64,000 nucleotides of DNA from Psychroflexus gondwanensis ACAM 44 (GCF_000355905.1 NZ_APLF01000005.1:248001-312000); one strand, 5' to 3'. Positions 1 to 9,711 are shown, counted from the first letter of the stretch. The notes: generated by a model not told the origin, from the letters alone. Made by a program: numbers and translations.

Positions 1-533
1 ACCCCTGTGTAAAAGCTATCTCGCTTTAAATAGTCCAAACGATCTATGTCTAACTGACTTGAAATGAGTTGACATAAAAATTTCTTATCGTGATTTCCTC
101 TGAAAATATTAATAGCTAAAGTGAGCTGTCCTTGAAACTCTATATTTAATCTATTCATAAATTCCAAGGAGAGGTATTCATGACTTAGATCACTAACTAT
201 AGAATGCTCTAAAGCATGAGAAAAAGGTCCGTGACCTATATCATGGAGTAAAATAGTAATAAGTACGCCTTCCTCCTCTTCTTCTGAAATATCAACACCT
301 TTAAACTTTAAAATATCGACAGCCTTCTTCATGAGGTGAAGACATCCTAAGGCATGATGAAATCTAGTATGATTAGCTCCTGGATAAACAAGGTGAGATA
401 ACCCCATTTGAGTAATTCTCCTCAGCCTCTGAAAGTATGGATGCTCAATGAGGTCGAAAATTAAGGGGCTTGGTATCGTAATAAATCCATAAATTGGATC
501 GTTTATTATTTTAAGTTTGTTCCTTTGGTTCAA
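1..533 (-). CDS. HD superfamily phosphohydrolase (partial, C-terminus off the window)
   Basis: The reverse strand is open from a TTG at 533 to the window edge, giving about 177 residues that begin LNQRNKLKIINDPIYGF. It contains the HD metal-binding signature HDIGHGPFSHALEHS (about residues 98-112) and the upstream FHHALG histidine, as in the COG1078 family of HD phosphohydrolases (dGTPase/SAMHD1-like, acting on nucleotides or nucleotide signals in the cytosol). No ATG lies in frame near the conserved N-terminus, so TTG is the best start. The start lies only 36 bp from that of divergent porX. The family call is firm; the substrate cannot be told from the sequence, and the C-terminal part is missing. 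Confidence 0.8.
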   Translation of the reverse strand, partial: MNQRNKLKIINDPIYGFITIPSPLIFDLIEHPYFQRLRRITQMGLSHLVYPGANHTRFHHALGCLHLMKKAVDILKFKGVDISEEEEEGVLITILLHDIGHGPFSHALEHSIVSDLSHEYLSLEFMNRLNIEFQGQLTLAINIFRGNHDKKFLCQLISSQLDIDRLDYLKRDSFYTG

Positions 534-552
534 ATCAGTTTTTTTTATACCA

Positions 553-560
553 CAAATATA
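553..560 (-). promoter_or_regulatory. Possible -7 element for the HD phosphohydrolase gene
   Basis: On the reverse strand TATATTTG matches the Bacteroidetes -7 consensus TAnnTTTG and ends 19 nt before the TTG start. A TTG further upstream is only 13 nt away, short of the usual 19-20, so the -33 element is not convincing. Confidence 0.35.
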
Positions 561-569
561 AAGCTATAT

Positions 570-2120
570 ATGTCAAAGATAAAAGTACTATGGGCAGATG
601 ATGAAATAGATTTGCTAAAGCCACACATTTTGTTTCTTAAAAAAAAATCTTATGCAGTGACAACTTGTAAAAGTGGGTCTGAAGCTGTAGATGAAGTGAA
701 GCAAAATAGATTTGATATTGTGTTCTTAGATGAAAATATGCCAGGGCTTACTGGACTGGAAACACTTAATGAAATAAAGGCCATCAGAACAGATCTTCCT
801 GTGATTATGATTACCAAAAGTGAGGAAGAATATATCATGGAAGAAGCCATTGGTTCTAAAATAGCAGACTACCTAATTAAACCTGTCAATCCAAACCAGA
901 TTCTCCTAAGTCTAAAGAAAAATCTAGACCATACTCGGCTAGTTTCAGAAAAGACAACACTCAATTACCAACAGGAGTTTAGAAAAATATCTATGGAATT
1001 GACTGACGTGGATTCCTTTCAAGAATGGGTAGACTTATATTTGAAATTGATTTATTGGGAATTAGAGTTAGAAAATGTCGAAGATACAGGGATGTTTGAA
1101 ATTCTTGAATCTCAAAAAAATGAAGCTAACATCGAATTTTGCAAATTTATAGATCAAAATTATCCAACATGGTTCGAAAAAGGTGTTGAAGCTCCTACTC
1201 TATCTCACACTCTTTTCAAGTCGAAAATACTACCTGAAATATCAAAGCAACAGCCTACACTATTAGTCGTGGTTGATAACTTAAGGTACGACCAATGGAA
1301 ATCGTTCGAGCCTATTATAGCAAATCACTATAAGAAAATTAAAGAGGAACCTTTTTACAGTATTCTCCCCACTGCAACACAATACGCGAGAAATGCTATT
1401 TTCTCGGGTCTTATGCCTTCCGATATGGAAAAAATTTATCCAGAATATTGGTTGAATGATACAGAGGAAGGAGGAAAAAATCAATATGAAGAGGAATTTC
1501 TGAGAGCTCAACTAAAACGACTTGGAAAAGATTATAAAACTCAATACCATAAAATCACCAATGTTGCTAAAGGGAGAAAGTTAGCTGATAATTTTAGAAG
1601 TCAAAAAGACAACGACCTGACCGTTTTGGTGTATAATTTCGTCGATATGTTATCGCATTCTAAAACAGAATTGGAAGTCATAAAAGAATTGGCCTCTAAC
1701 GATAAGTCTTATAGATCTCTAACTCAAAGTTGGTTTAAAAACTCTCCTTTACTGGATATCATTCAACAAGCTCAAAGCTTAGGTTTCAAATTGATTTTGA
1801 CGACAGATCATGGAACGATTAACGTCAAAAATCCTTCTAAAGTAGTTGGTGACAAAAACACAAGTTTAAACTTAAGATACAAAACAGGAAAAAGTCTAAC
1901 TTATAATGAAAAGGATGTTGTTGTTGCAAAAGATCCTAAAAAAATACATTTGCCCAGTATCAATATGTCTAGTTCTTTTATTTTTGCAAAAGAGAATTAC
2001 TTTTTAGCCTATCCTAATAATTTCAACTATTACGTGAATTATTACAGAAACTCCTATCAACACGGAGGTATTTCATTAGAAGAAATGATCATTCCTTTTG
2101 CAGTATTAGAACCTAGATAA
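570..2120 (+). CDS. porX: PorX, type IX secretion response regulator with alkaline-phosphatase-like output domain
   Basis: A 516-residue protein. Residues 1-120 form a receiver domain with acidic residues D10/D11, a phospho-acceptor Asp54 in FLDENMPG, and a Lys in YLIKP. A helical linker follows. Residues from about 220 to the end form an alkaline-phosphatase/PglZ-superfamily domain with LLVVVDNLRYDQW and LTTDHGT metal-site motifs. This layout is that of PorX, which in Porphyromonas and Flavobacterium is phosphorylated by PorY and controls type IX secretion and gliding genes. The open frame extends upstream to 525, but the ATG at 570 (MSKIKVLWADDE) fits the family N-terminus. It sits 4 bp before tsaE and is probably co-transcribed with it. 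PorY is not in the window. The length matches the family. Confidence 0.93.
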   Translation: MSKIKVLWADDEIDLLKPHILFLKKKSYAVTTCKSGSEAVDEVKQNRFDIVFLDENMPGLTGLETLNEIKAIRTDLPVIMITKSEEEYIMEEAIGSKIADYLIKPVNPNQILLSLKKNLDHTRLVSEKTTLNYQQEFRKISMELTDVDSFQEWVDLYLKLIYWELELENVEDTGMFEILESQKNEANIEFCKFIDQNYPTWFEKGVEAPTLSHTLFKSKILPEISKQQPTLLVVVDNLRYDQWKSFEPIIANHYKKIKEEPFYSILPTATQYARNAIFSGLMPSDMEKIYPEYWLNDTEEGGKNQYEEEFLRAQLKRLGKDYKTQYHKITNVAKGRKLADNFRSQKDNDLTVLVYNFVDMLSHSKTELEVIKELASNDKSYRSLTQSWFKNSPLLDIIQQAQSLGFKLILTTDHGTINVKNPSKVVGDKNTSLNLRYKTGKSLTYNEKDVVVAKDPKKIHLPSINMSSSFIFAKENYFLAYPNNFNYYVNYYRNSYQHGGISLEEMIIPFAVLEPR

Positions 2121-2124
2121 AATT

Positions 2125-2535
2125 ATGACTTTCACTTACCGATTAAGCGATATAGAACCTACTGCTTCTCAAATTCTGAAGTATGTAGAATCTAAGAATA
2201 TTCTTTTTTCAGGAGAAATGGGCTCTGGAAAGACAACGTTAATCAAAGAGCTTGTAAAACAATTGGGAAGTAAAGACCGTGTTTCGAGCCCCACATTTTC
2301 TTTGGTCAATGAATATGAAGGCATAACCAATTCTGTTTATCATTTTGATTTTTATAGAATTGAAGACGAACAAGAAGCTTATGATATGGGTTTTGAAGAA
2401 TATCTTGACTCCTCTCACCAAGTTTTTATAGAATGGCCTGAGAAAATCCCAAATTTGTGGCCACAACACTACAGCTTGCTAAAATTTACAGCTAAAGATG
2501 AACAAACAAGAACTATCGTATTGACTGAGTTTTAA
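2125..2535 (+). CDS. tsaE: TsaE, tRNA threonylcarbamoyladenosine biosynthesis ATPase
   Basis: A 136-residue P-loop ATPase with Walker A GEMGSGKTTL near residue 32, the family strand SPTFSLVNEY, and HFDFYRIED. TsaE works with TsaB and TsaD to transfer the threonylcarbamoyl group to A37 of ANN-decoding tRNAs. It is short and single-domain, as usual. The gene begins 4 bp after the porX stop and is followed 57 bp later by ald, suggesting one transcript. Neither tsaB nor tsaD lies in this window. Confidence 0.92.
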   Translation: MTFTYRLSDIEPTASQILKYVESKNILFSGEMGSGKTTLIKELVKQLGSKDRVSSPTFSLVNEYEGITNSVYHFDFYRIEDEQEAYDMGFEEYLDSSHQVFIEWPEKIPNLWPQHYSLLKFTAKDEQTRTIVLTEF

Positions 2536-2592
2536 AGATTAAACGAGAGTTTCCGATTAATTTTAATTATTTTAGCCCTAGCAATCATCATA

Positions 2593-3798
2593 ATGAATCA
2601 ACACTCTTCAAAATCTCCTTTCACAACCTCAGAATTGCTTCCTCAGGAAGAAATGCTAGAAATAAAGCGCTCTAAAGGAGAGCTATTTATAGGTTTACCA
2701 AAAGAAACGTCTTATCAAGAAAAACGAGTTTGCCTTACTCCAGATGCAGTGAACGCTCTTACAGCAAATGGCCACCGGGTTCTAATTGAAAGTGGAGCTG
2801 GAAACCAAGCTAATTTTAACGATAAGGATTATAGTGAAGCTGGGGGAGAAATTACTAAAAGCACTCAGAAGGTTTTTGCCTGTCCAATAGTTTTGAAGGT
2901 TGCACCTCCATCTGAAGAGGAGCTGGAGTTGATGAAACCTCAATCTATACTTATTTCAGCCTTACAACTAAAAACCAGAAAAAAATCATATTGTGAAACT
3001 TTAGCAAATAAAAGAATCACAGCATTGGCGTTTGAATTTATAAAAGATCAATTTGGAGGTTATCCCGCGGTAAGAGCTTTGAGCGAAATTGCAGGAACAT
3101 CTTCCATTTTAATTGCAGCAGAATATTTATCCAATATGTCTGGAGGCAACGGACTTATGTTTGGAAACATAAGTGGGGTGCCGCCTATAGAAGTTGTTAT
3201 TCTTGGGGCTGGAACAGTAGGAGAGTATGCTGCAAGAAGCGCTATGGGATTGGGTGCGGGTATAAAAGTTTTTGACAGTTCCCTTACTAAACTGCGCTGT
3301 TTACAAAGTAATGTTGGAAGACCCTTATTTACCTCCACTCTTCAACCTAAAATCTTACTTAAAGCTCTAAAAAGAGCCGATGTAGTTATCGGTGCCGTAA
3401 GAGGACAAAATAGAGCTCCTGTAATTGTGACTGAAGAAATGGTGAAAAAAATGAAGAAAGGAGCGGTTATTATTGATGTGAGTATTGATATGGGAGGGTG
3501 TGTAGAATCTTCATCAATTACAACTCACGATCAACCTACTGTGGAAAAACACGGAGTGATACATTATTGTGTTCCCAATATACCTTCAAGATATTCTAGA
3601 ACAGCCTCGCTATCTATCAGCAATATTTTCACTCCTTACTTGCTTCATATTGGTGAAGAAGGAGGCTTAGAACACGCTTTAAGAACAGATGCAGGCCTTA
3701 GGAATGGGTTGTATTTTTATCATGGAATTCTTACCAATAAATCTGTAGCAGATTGGTTCGACCTGAATCACAGAGATCCTAATTTACTTATTTTCTAA
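2593..3798 (+). CDS. ald: Alanine dehydrogenase
   Basis: A 401-residue NAD-dependent dehydrogenase that interconverts L-alanine and pyruvate plus ammonia. The N-terminal AlaDh_PNT domain shows GLPKETSYQEKRVCLTPD and the Rossmann domain VVILGAGTVGEYAAR (about residues 202-216). The stretch AGTSSILIAAEYLSN links them. It is about 30 residues longer than the roughly 370-residue Bacillus enzyme, because of an N-terminal extension (about residues 1-30) that flavobacterial homologues also carry. The C-terminal motif VPNIPSRYSRTAS supports alanine dehydrogenase over a transhydrogenase alpha subunit, which would be paired with a beta subunit. It is likely co-transcribed with tsaE and the next gene. 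Confidence 0.88.
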   Translation: MNQHSSKSPFTTSELLPQEEMLEIKRSKGELFIGLPKETSYQEKRVCLTPDAVNALTANGHRVLIESGAGNQANFNDKDYSEAGGEITKSTQKVFACPIVLKVAPPSEEELELMKPQSILISALQLKTRKKSYCETLANKRITALAFEFIKDQFGGYPAVRALSEIAGTSSILIAAEYLSNMSGGNGLMFGNISGVPPIEVVILGAGTVGEYAARSAMGLGAGIKVFDSSLTKLRCLQSNVGRPLFTSTLQPKILLKALKRADVVIGAVRGQNRAPVIVTEEMVKKMKKGAVIIDVSIDMGGCVESSSITTHDQPTVEKHGVIHYCVPNIPSRYSRTASLSISNIFTPYLLHIGEEGGLEHALRTDAGLRNGLYFYHGILTNKSVADWFDLNHRDPNLLIF

Positions 3799-3807
3799 AT
3801 TTATTTT

Positions 3808-4182
3808 ATGAAATTTATTCATAGACTTGGCTATTACTTATCAGGCTTTGTTGTTGGTATTATCATGCTGATGTTCTTCTTGGGTGGTAAAAAAACATCC
3901 TGCGACTGGGGCTTGGATTCCAGAGTTTTAAAAAATATTCGGATTAAAGATCGCGTCGTTACTGATGAAGCTTTAGAGTTTTTTAATCAGAAAAAGATAG
4001 ATACATCTGCTATCTCCTATATTTTAAAGTCTGGAGATGTTAACTTTAAAGAAAGTAATATCGAAGCAAAACCTTGCAAAATTTATCAAATTGAAGGTGA
4101 AATTAATGAGGAAAGATTGGGTTTAATTTTCGAAAACTGCGACTCTATAGCTACTTTAAAAAACGTCTTTATTTTAAAGTGA
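3808..4182 (+). CDS. DUF4258 family membrane-anchored protein
   Basis: A 124-residue protein with one N-terminal membrane segment (about residues 8-27) followed by a small soluble domain. The soluble part, with TDEALEFFNQKKI, ISYILKSGDV and an IYQIEG strand, resembles DUF4258, a small alpha/beta fold. It starts 9 bp after ald, so is probably the last gene of that transcript. No catalytic residues are apparent and the function is not known. The orientation of the membrane anchor suggests the domain may face the periplasm. Confidence 0.7.
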   Translation: MKFIHRLGYYLSGFVVGIIMLMFFLGGKKTSCDWGLDSRVLKNIRIKDRVVTDEALEFFNQKKIDTSAISYILKSGDVNFKESNIEAKPCKIYQIEGEINEERLGLIFENCDSIATLKNVFILK

Positions 4183-4239
4183 TTTAGTTTTTTTATGTAA
4201 AGTTTTATTCTATGTTTGTTAGTATAAACTGAATCTAGA

Positions 4240-4536
4240 ATGAAAAGAATCATCATCGATTACAAAAAACTTACACCAGAAATACTCTCTTTATTAGTTC
4301 AAAAGTATCCTGATGGATATGATGACAGAGATGTTCTAGTCTTTAAAAACTCTAAAAAGGAAACTGTAGAGGCTGTTGAAGTTAAAACTGAAGACACCAT
4401 ATATTTGGTGAAAATAAGCACAAGATTGGAAGATACCATGACAAAATTTGATGTGGAAGATTATGAAGATGAAGAAATGGAGATGAATTTTGTAGATTTA
4501 CCTCAGAAAGGAGAAGATGACGAGAATGAAGATTAA
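4240..4536 (+). CDS. Small acidic conserved protein of unknown function
   Basis: A 98-residue soluble protein beginning MKRIIIDYKKLTPEILSLL. The first 70 residues look folded, with alternating strand and helix. The last 30 are very acidic (DVEDYEDEEMEM, then EDDENED). I believe similar short acidic proteins are widespread in Flavobacteriaceae, sometimes mislabelled DNA primase, but I see no primase motif. It is followed by a clear hairpin terminator. Confidence 0.7.
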   Translation: MKRIIIDYKKLTPEILSLLVQKYPDGYDDRDVLVFKNSKKETVEAVEVKTEDTIYLVKISTRLEDTMTKFDVEDYEDEEMEMNFVDLPQKGEDDENED

Positions 4537-4567
4537 ATAATTCATTTTCAGAATATTAGATCAATTT

Positions 4568-4590
4568 AAGCCAGATTTTCTGGCTTTTTT
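4568..4590 (+). terminator. Rho-independent terminator
   Basis: An 8-bp perfect stem AAGCCAGA/TCTGGCTT with a 3-nt TTT loop runs into a T stretch. It lies 31 bp after the acidic protein gene. Confidence 0.85.
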
Positions 4591-4663
4591 ATTGTCATAA
4601 TATTAAGAAAATGCCCTATATCATGGAACTAAATGCCTATATTGAAATCATATTCTAATTAAA

Positions 4664-6085
4664 ATGAAAAAAATATTACTCCTTTTACTGTTGATAAATA
4701 TAGGGTGTCAATCCAATTCCGAAGGCAATAATGAAAAAGAAGATTCGGAAAAATTTTCCAGAGACCTTCAAGACATTAAAGAAAGTGGAAAATTGAAAGC
4801 TTTAACCATTTATTCAGGAACTACTTATTTCTTATACAAAGGTCGCCCGATGGGTTTTGAATATGAACTTTTAGAAAGAATGGCTAAAGACTTGGATGTT
4901 GAACTAGAAATGGTAATAGCCAAAGATGAAAATGACTTAATAAAACTACTTCAAGAAGGAGAAGGCGATCTTTTAGCTTATGGATACACCATTACTGAAG
5001 ACCGGAAAAGAAAAATAAATTTTACAACACCCTTATATCTTTCTCACCAAGTTTTAATTCAGAAAAAACCCGAAAATTGGCGTAGAATGAAATTGCATGA
5101 AATTAAAAATCAATTGGTAACTAACCCCATTGAATTAATTAATGATACTATATCAGTAAAGCGTAATTCTTCTTATGCTTCCAGAATTAAGAACTTATCT
5201 AGCGAGCTAGGAGGTCCAATTATAATTGATACACTCAGAGGAACTTTATCTACAGATAAAATAATTAAGAAAGTCGTAGACGGAGATATTAAGTTCACCA
5301 TTGCAGATGAAAACATTGCATTTATCAACTCTTCCTATTACCCTATCTTAGACATCAGCACATCACTAAGCCTATCTCAGCGTATTGGCTGGGCAGTCCG
5401 CAAAAGAGATACTAATTTACTATCAGCGGTTAATCAATGGCTTGAAAAGGCAAAGAAAACAACAGATTATCATGTGATATATAATAAGTATTTTAAAAAT
5501 AAAAGACTTTATAAAACCAGAGTCGTTAGTGAATTTTACAGCCTCAATGAAAATAAAATAAGCCCTTACGATGATATCCTAAAAGAAAATGCAGAACGGA
5601 TAGAATGGGATTGGAGGCTCTTGGCTTCTGTGGCTTATCAAGAATCTCAATTTAAGCCAAACAGAGATTCTTGGGCTGGAGCTAGTGGTCTAATGCAGAT
5701 TATGCCTGCTACGGCAAGGGAGCTAGGTATTACAGATCCATATAATCCAAATCAAAGCTTAAAAGCTGGAGCGACTTATTTAAAACAGATGTTAGAAAGT
5801 CATAGTAATGTCAAAGACAGCATCCAAAAAATTAAGTTTGCCTTAGGATCTTACAATAGTGGATTATACCATGTAAAAGACGCCCAAAAACTTGCTGAAA
5901 CCCAAGGTCTAGATCCATTGATATGGGATGATAATGTAGAGCTTGCAATGCTCGATCTCAGTTTTCCTGAGCATTACAACAAATCGTTTATAAAGTATGG
6001 ATACGTTCGAGGTGAGGAACCTTATAACTACGTCAAAGAGATTTTTGAAAGGCTTGAGCATTACAAAAGATTTATTGACAATTAA
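4664..6085 (+). CDS. MltF-like membrane-bound lytic murein transglycosylase (lipoprotein)
   Basis: A 473-residue lipoprotein: the signal peptide MKKILLLLLLINIGC ends in a lipobox Cys at residue 15. Residues about 35-275 form a solute-binding (SBP_bac_3-like) domain, with GRPMGFEYELLERMAK and GYTITEDRKRKINFT. Residues about 295-440 form an SLT transglycosylase domain with VAYQESQFKPNRDSWAGASGLMQIMPAT, here split as VAYQESQF (catalytic Glu) and GLMQIMPAT. This is the MltF layout: cleavage of peptidoglycan between MurNAc and GlcNAc at the outer membrane. It converges on the next lipoprotein gene, with the ends overlapping by 4 bp (6082-6085). Confidence 0.88.
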   Translation: MKKILLLLLLINIGCQSNSEGNNEKEDSEKFSRDLQDIKESGKLKALTIYSGTTYFLYKGRPMGFEYELLERMAKDLDVELEMVIAKDENDLIKLLQEGEGDLLAYGYTITEDRKRKINFTTPLYLSHQVLIQKKPENWRRMKLHEIKNQLVTNPIELINDTISVKRNSSYASRIKNLSSELGGPIIIDTLRGTLSTDKIIKKVVDGDIKFTIADENIAFINSSYYPILDISTSLSLSQRIGWAVRKRDTNLLSAVNQWLEKAKKTTDYHVIYNKYFKNKRLYKTRVVSEFYSLNENKISPYDDILKENAERIEWDWRLLASVAYQESQFKPNRDSWAGASGLMQIMPATARELGITDPYNPNQSLKAGATYLKQMLESHSNVKDSIQKIKFALGSYNSGLYHVKDAQKLAETQGLDPLIWDDNVELAMLDLSFPEHYNKSFIKYGYVRGEEPYNYVKEIFERLEHYKRFIDN

Positions 6086-7260
6086 TTTCTGATTTGTTGT
6101 TTCAAAATTGATTTAAGCTTGGCTTTAATATCTTCGGAAGCATCAGAAAGCATTTGTTCGTGAGATGGATAGTTAACTGGTCCTCTTGTTAAAAGGTAAT
6201 TTTCATCTTTATTCAAAACTTTTTTGTCACCTTCAAAATTTGCAAATCTATTTTCGAATATAAAAAGACTTTCCAATGGGTAATTATTTATTTTTTGATC
6301 TGAGATTAAATCAAAGTAATTGACTTCTGCTATAACTTTAACTTCTTTAGATTGAACGGTTTCAAATAAAGTTCCACTAACATTAATAACAATATCTTCT
6401 TTAATTTTATCCCCCCCTTGGTCAAAAATAAAATTACCCGCTCTATCCTTTTTAAATCTCCACCCATCAACCACTGCACGTTCTAATGGGACTTGACGCT
6501 CAAGTAATCGTTCTGGTGAAAACTGTATTGAGGTGAAATTAATATCTATTGCGAAATCATAAGTAAAATCCTCTCTTGGATTCACATGGTATTCCGTCCA
6601 TAAATCATCGAGATCATAAGTATTAAAATTTAATAGTCGATCTTCTAGTAAAGCCGGAATGATTTGCTCAGTATTGTTATAAAGCGATACTAATACAAAA
6701 TCAATTCCATTGATATACGCATCACGCTTCAAACTAGATGTATTCTTATATCCTGGAGCAAGTTTTTCCAGTTCCACAAAACTATTATAAGCTAATCGAC
6801 TATCAATTTTAACTTCTGAATCTAAAAATCGACTTGCTTTCACATACAAGTATTCAGCATAATTCTCCTTTCCAGCTATAATTTCATCTGAAAAATCATA
6901 AAACTCAAACACCACTCTACTCCCATCTTCATTCTCAAGAGGAAGTAGAGGTTTTATTCTATTCTGAATATCTTGAAGCCTTAGGTAGGATTCATAAATA
7001 GGCTTCGCATTATTTTTTAGGGTCTCTTTTTCTAAAAAATCTATGCGCTTTAAATTAGATTCCCTAAACTTTTCGAAAGAAATCTTTAGTAAGTTGGCAT
7101 ACTGATATCCTTTTTTATTGAATTTATTTTTCTGTAGCTGTTTTACAGATCGGTTAATTGCTTCCGTATAATTACCAGAATTTATAGCCTGCTTGGTTTT
7201 TTTAACCGAATTACAGGAAAGAATTAGAAAAATTACAAAAATGGATACAAGTGTTTTCAT
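6082..7260 (-). CDS. Lipoprotein of unknown function
   Basis: A 392-residue protein with signal sequence MKTLVSIFVIFLILSC and a lipobox Cys at residue 16. The first 130 residues after the Cys are helical and TPR-like (KQAINSGNYTEAINRSVKQL). The C-terminal half is strand-rich, with IKEDIVINVSGTLFE. It has no catalytic motif that I recognise. The family seems typical of Flavobacteriia. The C-terminus overlaps that of the convergent transglycosylase gene. Location at the inner face of the outer membrane is an inference from the lipobox. Confidence 0.7.
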   Translation of the reverse strand: MKTLVSIFVIFLILSCNSVKKTKQAINSGNYTEAINRSVKQLQKNKFNKKGYQYANLLKISFEKFRESNLKRIDFLEKETLKNNAKPIYESYLRLQDIQNRIKPLLPLENEDGSRVVFEFYDFSDEIIAGKENYAEYLYVKASRFLDSEVKIDSRLAYNSFVELEKLAPGYKNTSSLKRDAYINGIDFVLVSLYNNTEQIIPALLEDRLLNFNTYDLDDLWTEYHVNPREDFTYDFAIDINFTSIQFSPERLLERQVPLERAVVDGWRFKKDRAGNFIFDQGGDKIKEDIVINVSGTLFETVQSKEVKVIAEVNYFDLISDQKINNYPLESLFIFENRFANFEGDKKVLNKDENYLLTRGPVNYPSHEQMLSDASEDIKAKLKSILKQQIRN

Positions 7261-7375
7261 AAGTGGGTTTAATTGTCAGTTTAAAATGTAAATAAACAAC
7301 CTAAAAGTTAAAACTAAATACTGAACTGGTTTTCAATGCTATGAGAACTTCTATTTGAATTAAATCTAAATAAGC

Positions 7376-7406
7376 TTGCGCAAACTAAAGATTGCCATTA
7401 TTTTTG
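7376..7406 (+). promoter_or_regulatory. Promoter of the TonB-dependent receptor gene
   Basis: TTG at 7376-7378 and TATTTTTG at 7399-7406 are 20 bp apart, close to the Bacteroidetes TTG-N19-TAnnTTTG consensus. The predicted start of transcription is about 30 nt before the receptor ATG. No Fur-like operator was recognised. Confidence 0.6.
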
Positions 7407-7441
7407 CGCCCGCAATTAATATTTAATCCAAATAAACAGGA

Positions 7442-9688
7442 ATGAGGATGAGTACCATTAAAAAACTAATGCTTTCTTTAGTTTTACTTTTTAGCATTAT
7501 AGGTGTAGAGGCACAAACGAAATCAAATAAACAAAAATCTTCGGATTCCATACAAGATTTAAGGGAGGTAACTATCGTTGCTAATAAATTATTGGGAAGT
7601 AAGTTTGAAGTAAAGAATAGAACAGGTTCTGCCTATTTTCTATCCAAAAAAGAACTTCAACAACAAAATTATACCGATATCAACCGAGTTCTAGCTCAAA
7701 TACCAGGGGTTTCTATTTATGAAGAAGATGGATTTGGACTTCGCCCTAATATAAGCTTAAGAGGAACATCCCCAGAGCGTTCTTCTAAAATAAACATCAT
7801 GGAAGATGGAGTTTTAATAGCTCCTGCTCCTTATAGTGCTTCTTCTGCATATTATTTTCCTAATGTTAACAGGATGCAATCTGTAGAGGTCCTAAAAGGA
7901 AGTAGCCAAATTCAATATGGTCCAAATACCACTGGTGGAGCCATCAATTTTATATCTACAGAAATCCCAAATGACTTCAGAGCTAATTTAAGAACAAGCT
8001 ATGGAACATACAATACCTTAAATAGTTATGCTAATGTTGGCGATTCTTTCAAAAACTTCGGCTATATGGTTGAATATAATAAACGGCGTTCAGATGGCTT
8101 TAAAAATCTTGATAATGGAGGAAATACAGGATTTGATACTGATGATTTTGTCGCAAAATTTAGAGTTAATACAAATCCCGAAGCTAGAGTCCAGCAATCT
8201 TTAGACTTTAAGTTTCAGTATTCCGATGAACAATCTGATGAAACTTATCTTGGGCTAACCGATGAAGATTATGGGACAACTCCTTATAGAAGATATGCAG
8301 GTTCACAAAAAGATTTGATGGATACAGAGCACACGCAATTTATGCTGACTCACACTGCAAAATTCTCAGATTATTTTAGAATCACAACAACTGCCTATAG
8401 AAATGATTTTAAAAGAAATTGGTATAAATTAGATGATGTATCCGCCAACGGAAGTTCAGCTAGCATTTCAAATTTAATTGAAAATCCAGAAGACTTTCCG
8501 TTTTTATTTGGACTAGTGAATGGAACACAGAACTTCCAAGGTTCTGCTCTTAATGTAAAAAATAACAATCGAGAATATTATTCACAAGGCATTCAAACTA
8601 AAGCGGATTATCACTTTACCACTGGATCAGTTTTTCACGACATTGAAGTAGGTTTAAGATTTCACCAAGATGAAGAAGACCGCTTTCAATGGGTCGATGG
8701 TTATAACATGATCGGTGGAAATATGAACTTAGTGGAACAAGGGATTCCTGGAACAGATTCTAACAGAATAACCGATGCCGATGCTTTCGCTGCTCACGTT
8801 CTTTATAAATTGAAGTACAAACGTTGGACATTCACTCCTGGGTTGAGATATGAGAATATCACTTTAGAAAGAAATGATTTTGGAACCGAAGATGTCACTA
8901 GAACTGGAACTGACTTAAGTACTAGATCTAATGAAATGAATGAATTTATACCAGGAATTGGGGTTAATTATAAGTTTAACCAAGAATTTTCCTTGTTCGG
9001 TGGAGTTCACAAAGGTTTTTCTCCAGCTGGAACCACAGAAGGAGAAAGCTCCGAGCAGAGTGTGAATTATGAATTAGGAACACGCTTTAGTCACAACGGT
9101 TTCTCTGGTGAAGTCGTCGGTTTTTATAATGACTATAGCAATCTCCTTGGGAGCGATTTAGCGGCAACTGGCGGTGTTGGTACCTTAGATTTGTTTAATG
9201 CAGGCGAAGTGGATGTATCAGGGCTTGAAGTGCTAGGGGGTTATGATTTTCTAACCAATAACGTCAACTTCAGCCTTCCCCTAACGATGACCTATACATT
9301 TACAGATGCAAAATTCCAAAATACCTTTGACAGTAATGTTGGTATTTGGGGAGCGGTGGCTTCAGGAGATGAAGTCCCCTACATTTCTAGACATCAGTTT
9401 AATGCAGGCTTAAGCTTCATAGCTGAAAAATTTGAAGCTCATGCTAATGCTAGATATAGAGGGGAATTTAGAACTCAAGCTGGTTCTGGAGACATTCTAA
9501 CCAATGAAAAAGTAGGAAGTAATTTCATTTTAGATATTTCAGCTAAATACCATTTAACGAATAACTTTAGTTTGACGACTAATGTCATCAATATGTTAGA
9601 TACAGAATACGAAGTCTCTAGGGTTCCTGCTGGTCTTAGGCCAGGTCATCCATTTGGTATCTATGGAGGATTCGAATTTAGATTATAA
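7442..9688 (+). CDS. TonB-dependent receptor, FecA-like
   Basis: A 748-residue outer-membrane receptor. A signal peptide (about residues 1-25, ending VEAQ) is followed directly by the plug domain (about 45-160) with REVTIVANKLL, INRVLAQIPGVSIYEEDGFGLRPNISLRG and SVEVLKGSSQIQYGPNTTGGAINF (here broken up; the last is the classic plug end). The rest is a 22-strand barrel ending GGFEFRL. The plug resembles the FecA (ferric citrate) group of iron receptors. No carboxypeptidase-like N-terminal domain or SusD partner is present, so a siderophore or iron chelate is likelier than a glycan. Alternative starts are ATG 7442 and ATG 7448. It stands alone between a promoter and a bidirectional terminator. 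Confidence 0.88.
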   Translation: MRMSTIKKLMLSLVLLFSIIGVEAQTKSNKQKSSDSIQDLREVTIVANKLLGSKFEVKNRTGSAYFLSKKELQQQNYTDINRVLAQIPGVSIYEEDGFGLRPNISLRGTSPERSSKINIMEDGVLIAPAPYSASSAYYFPNVNRMQSVEVLKGSSQIQYGPNTTGGAINFISTEIPNDFRANLRTSYGTYNTLNSYANVGDSFKNFGYMVEYNKRRSDGFKNLDNGGNTGFDTDDFVAKFRVNTNPEARVQQSLDFKFQYSDEQSDETYLGLTDEDYGTTPYRRYAGSQKDLMDTEHTQFMLTHTAKFSDYFRITTTAYRNDFKRNWYKLDDVSANGSSASISNLIENPEDFPFLFGLVNGTQNFQGSALNVKNNNREYYSQGIQTKADYHFTTGSVFHDIEVGLRFHQDEEDRFQWVDGYNMIGGNMNLVEQGIPGTDSNRITDADAFAAHVLYKLKYKRWTFTPGLRYENITLERNDFGTEDVTRTGTDLSTRSNEMNEFIPGIGVNYKFNQEFSLFGGVHKGFSPAGTTEGESSEQSVNYELGTRFSHNGFSGEVVGFYNDYSNLLGSDLAATGGVGTLDLFNAGEVDVSGLEVLGGYDFLTNNVNFSLPLTMTYTFTDAKFQNTFDSNVGIWGAVASGDEVPYISRHQFNAGLSFIAEKFEAHANARYRGEFRTQAGSGDILTNEKVGSNFILDISAKYHLTNNFSLTTNVINMLDTEYEVSRVPAGLRPGHPFGIYGGFEFRL

Positions 9689-9711
9689 AAATTATTTTTT
9701 TTATTGAAATA

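Noticed and set aside
7261-7441. Riboswitch upstream of the TonB receptor
   Set aside because: No conserved cobalamin- or other riboswitch-like boxes are visible; only a promoter is supported.
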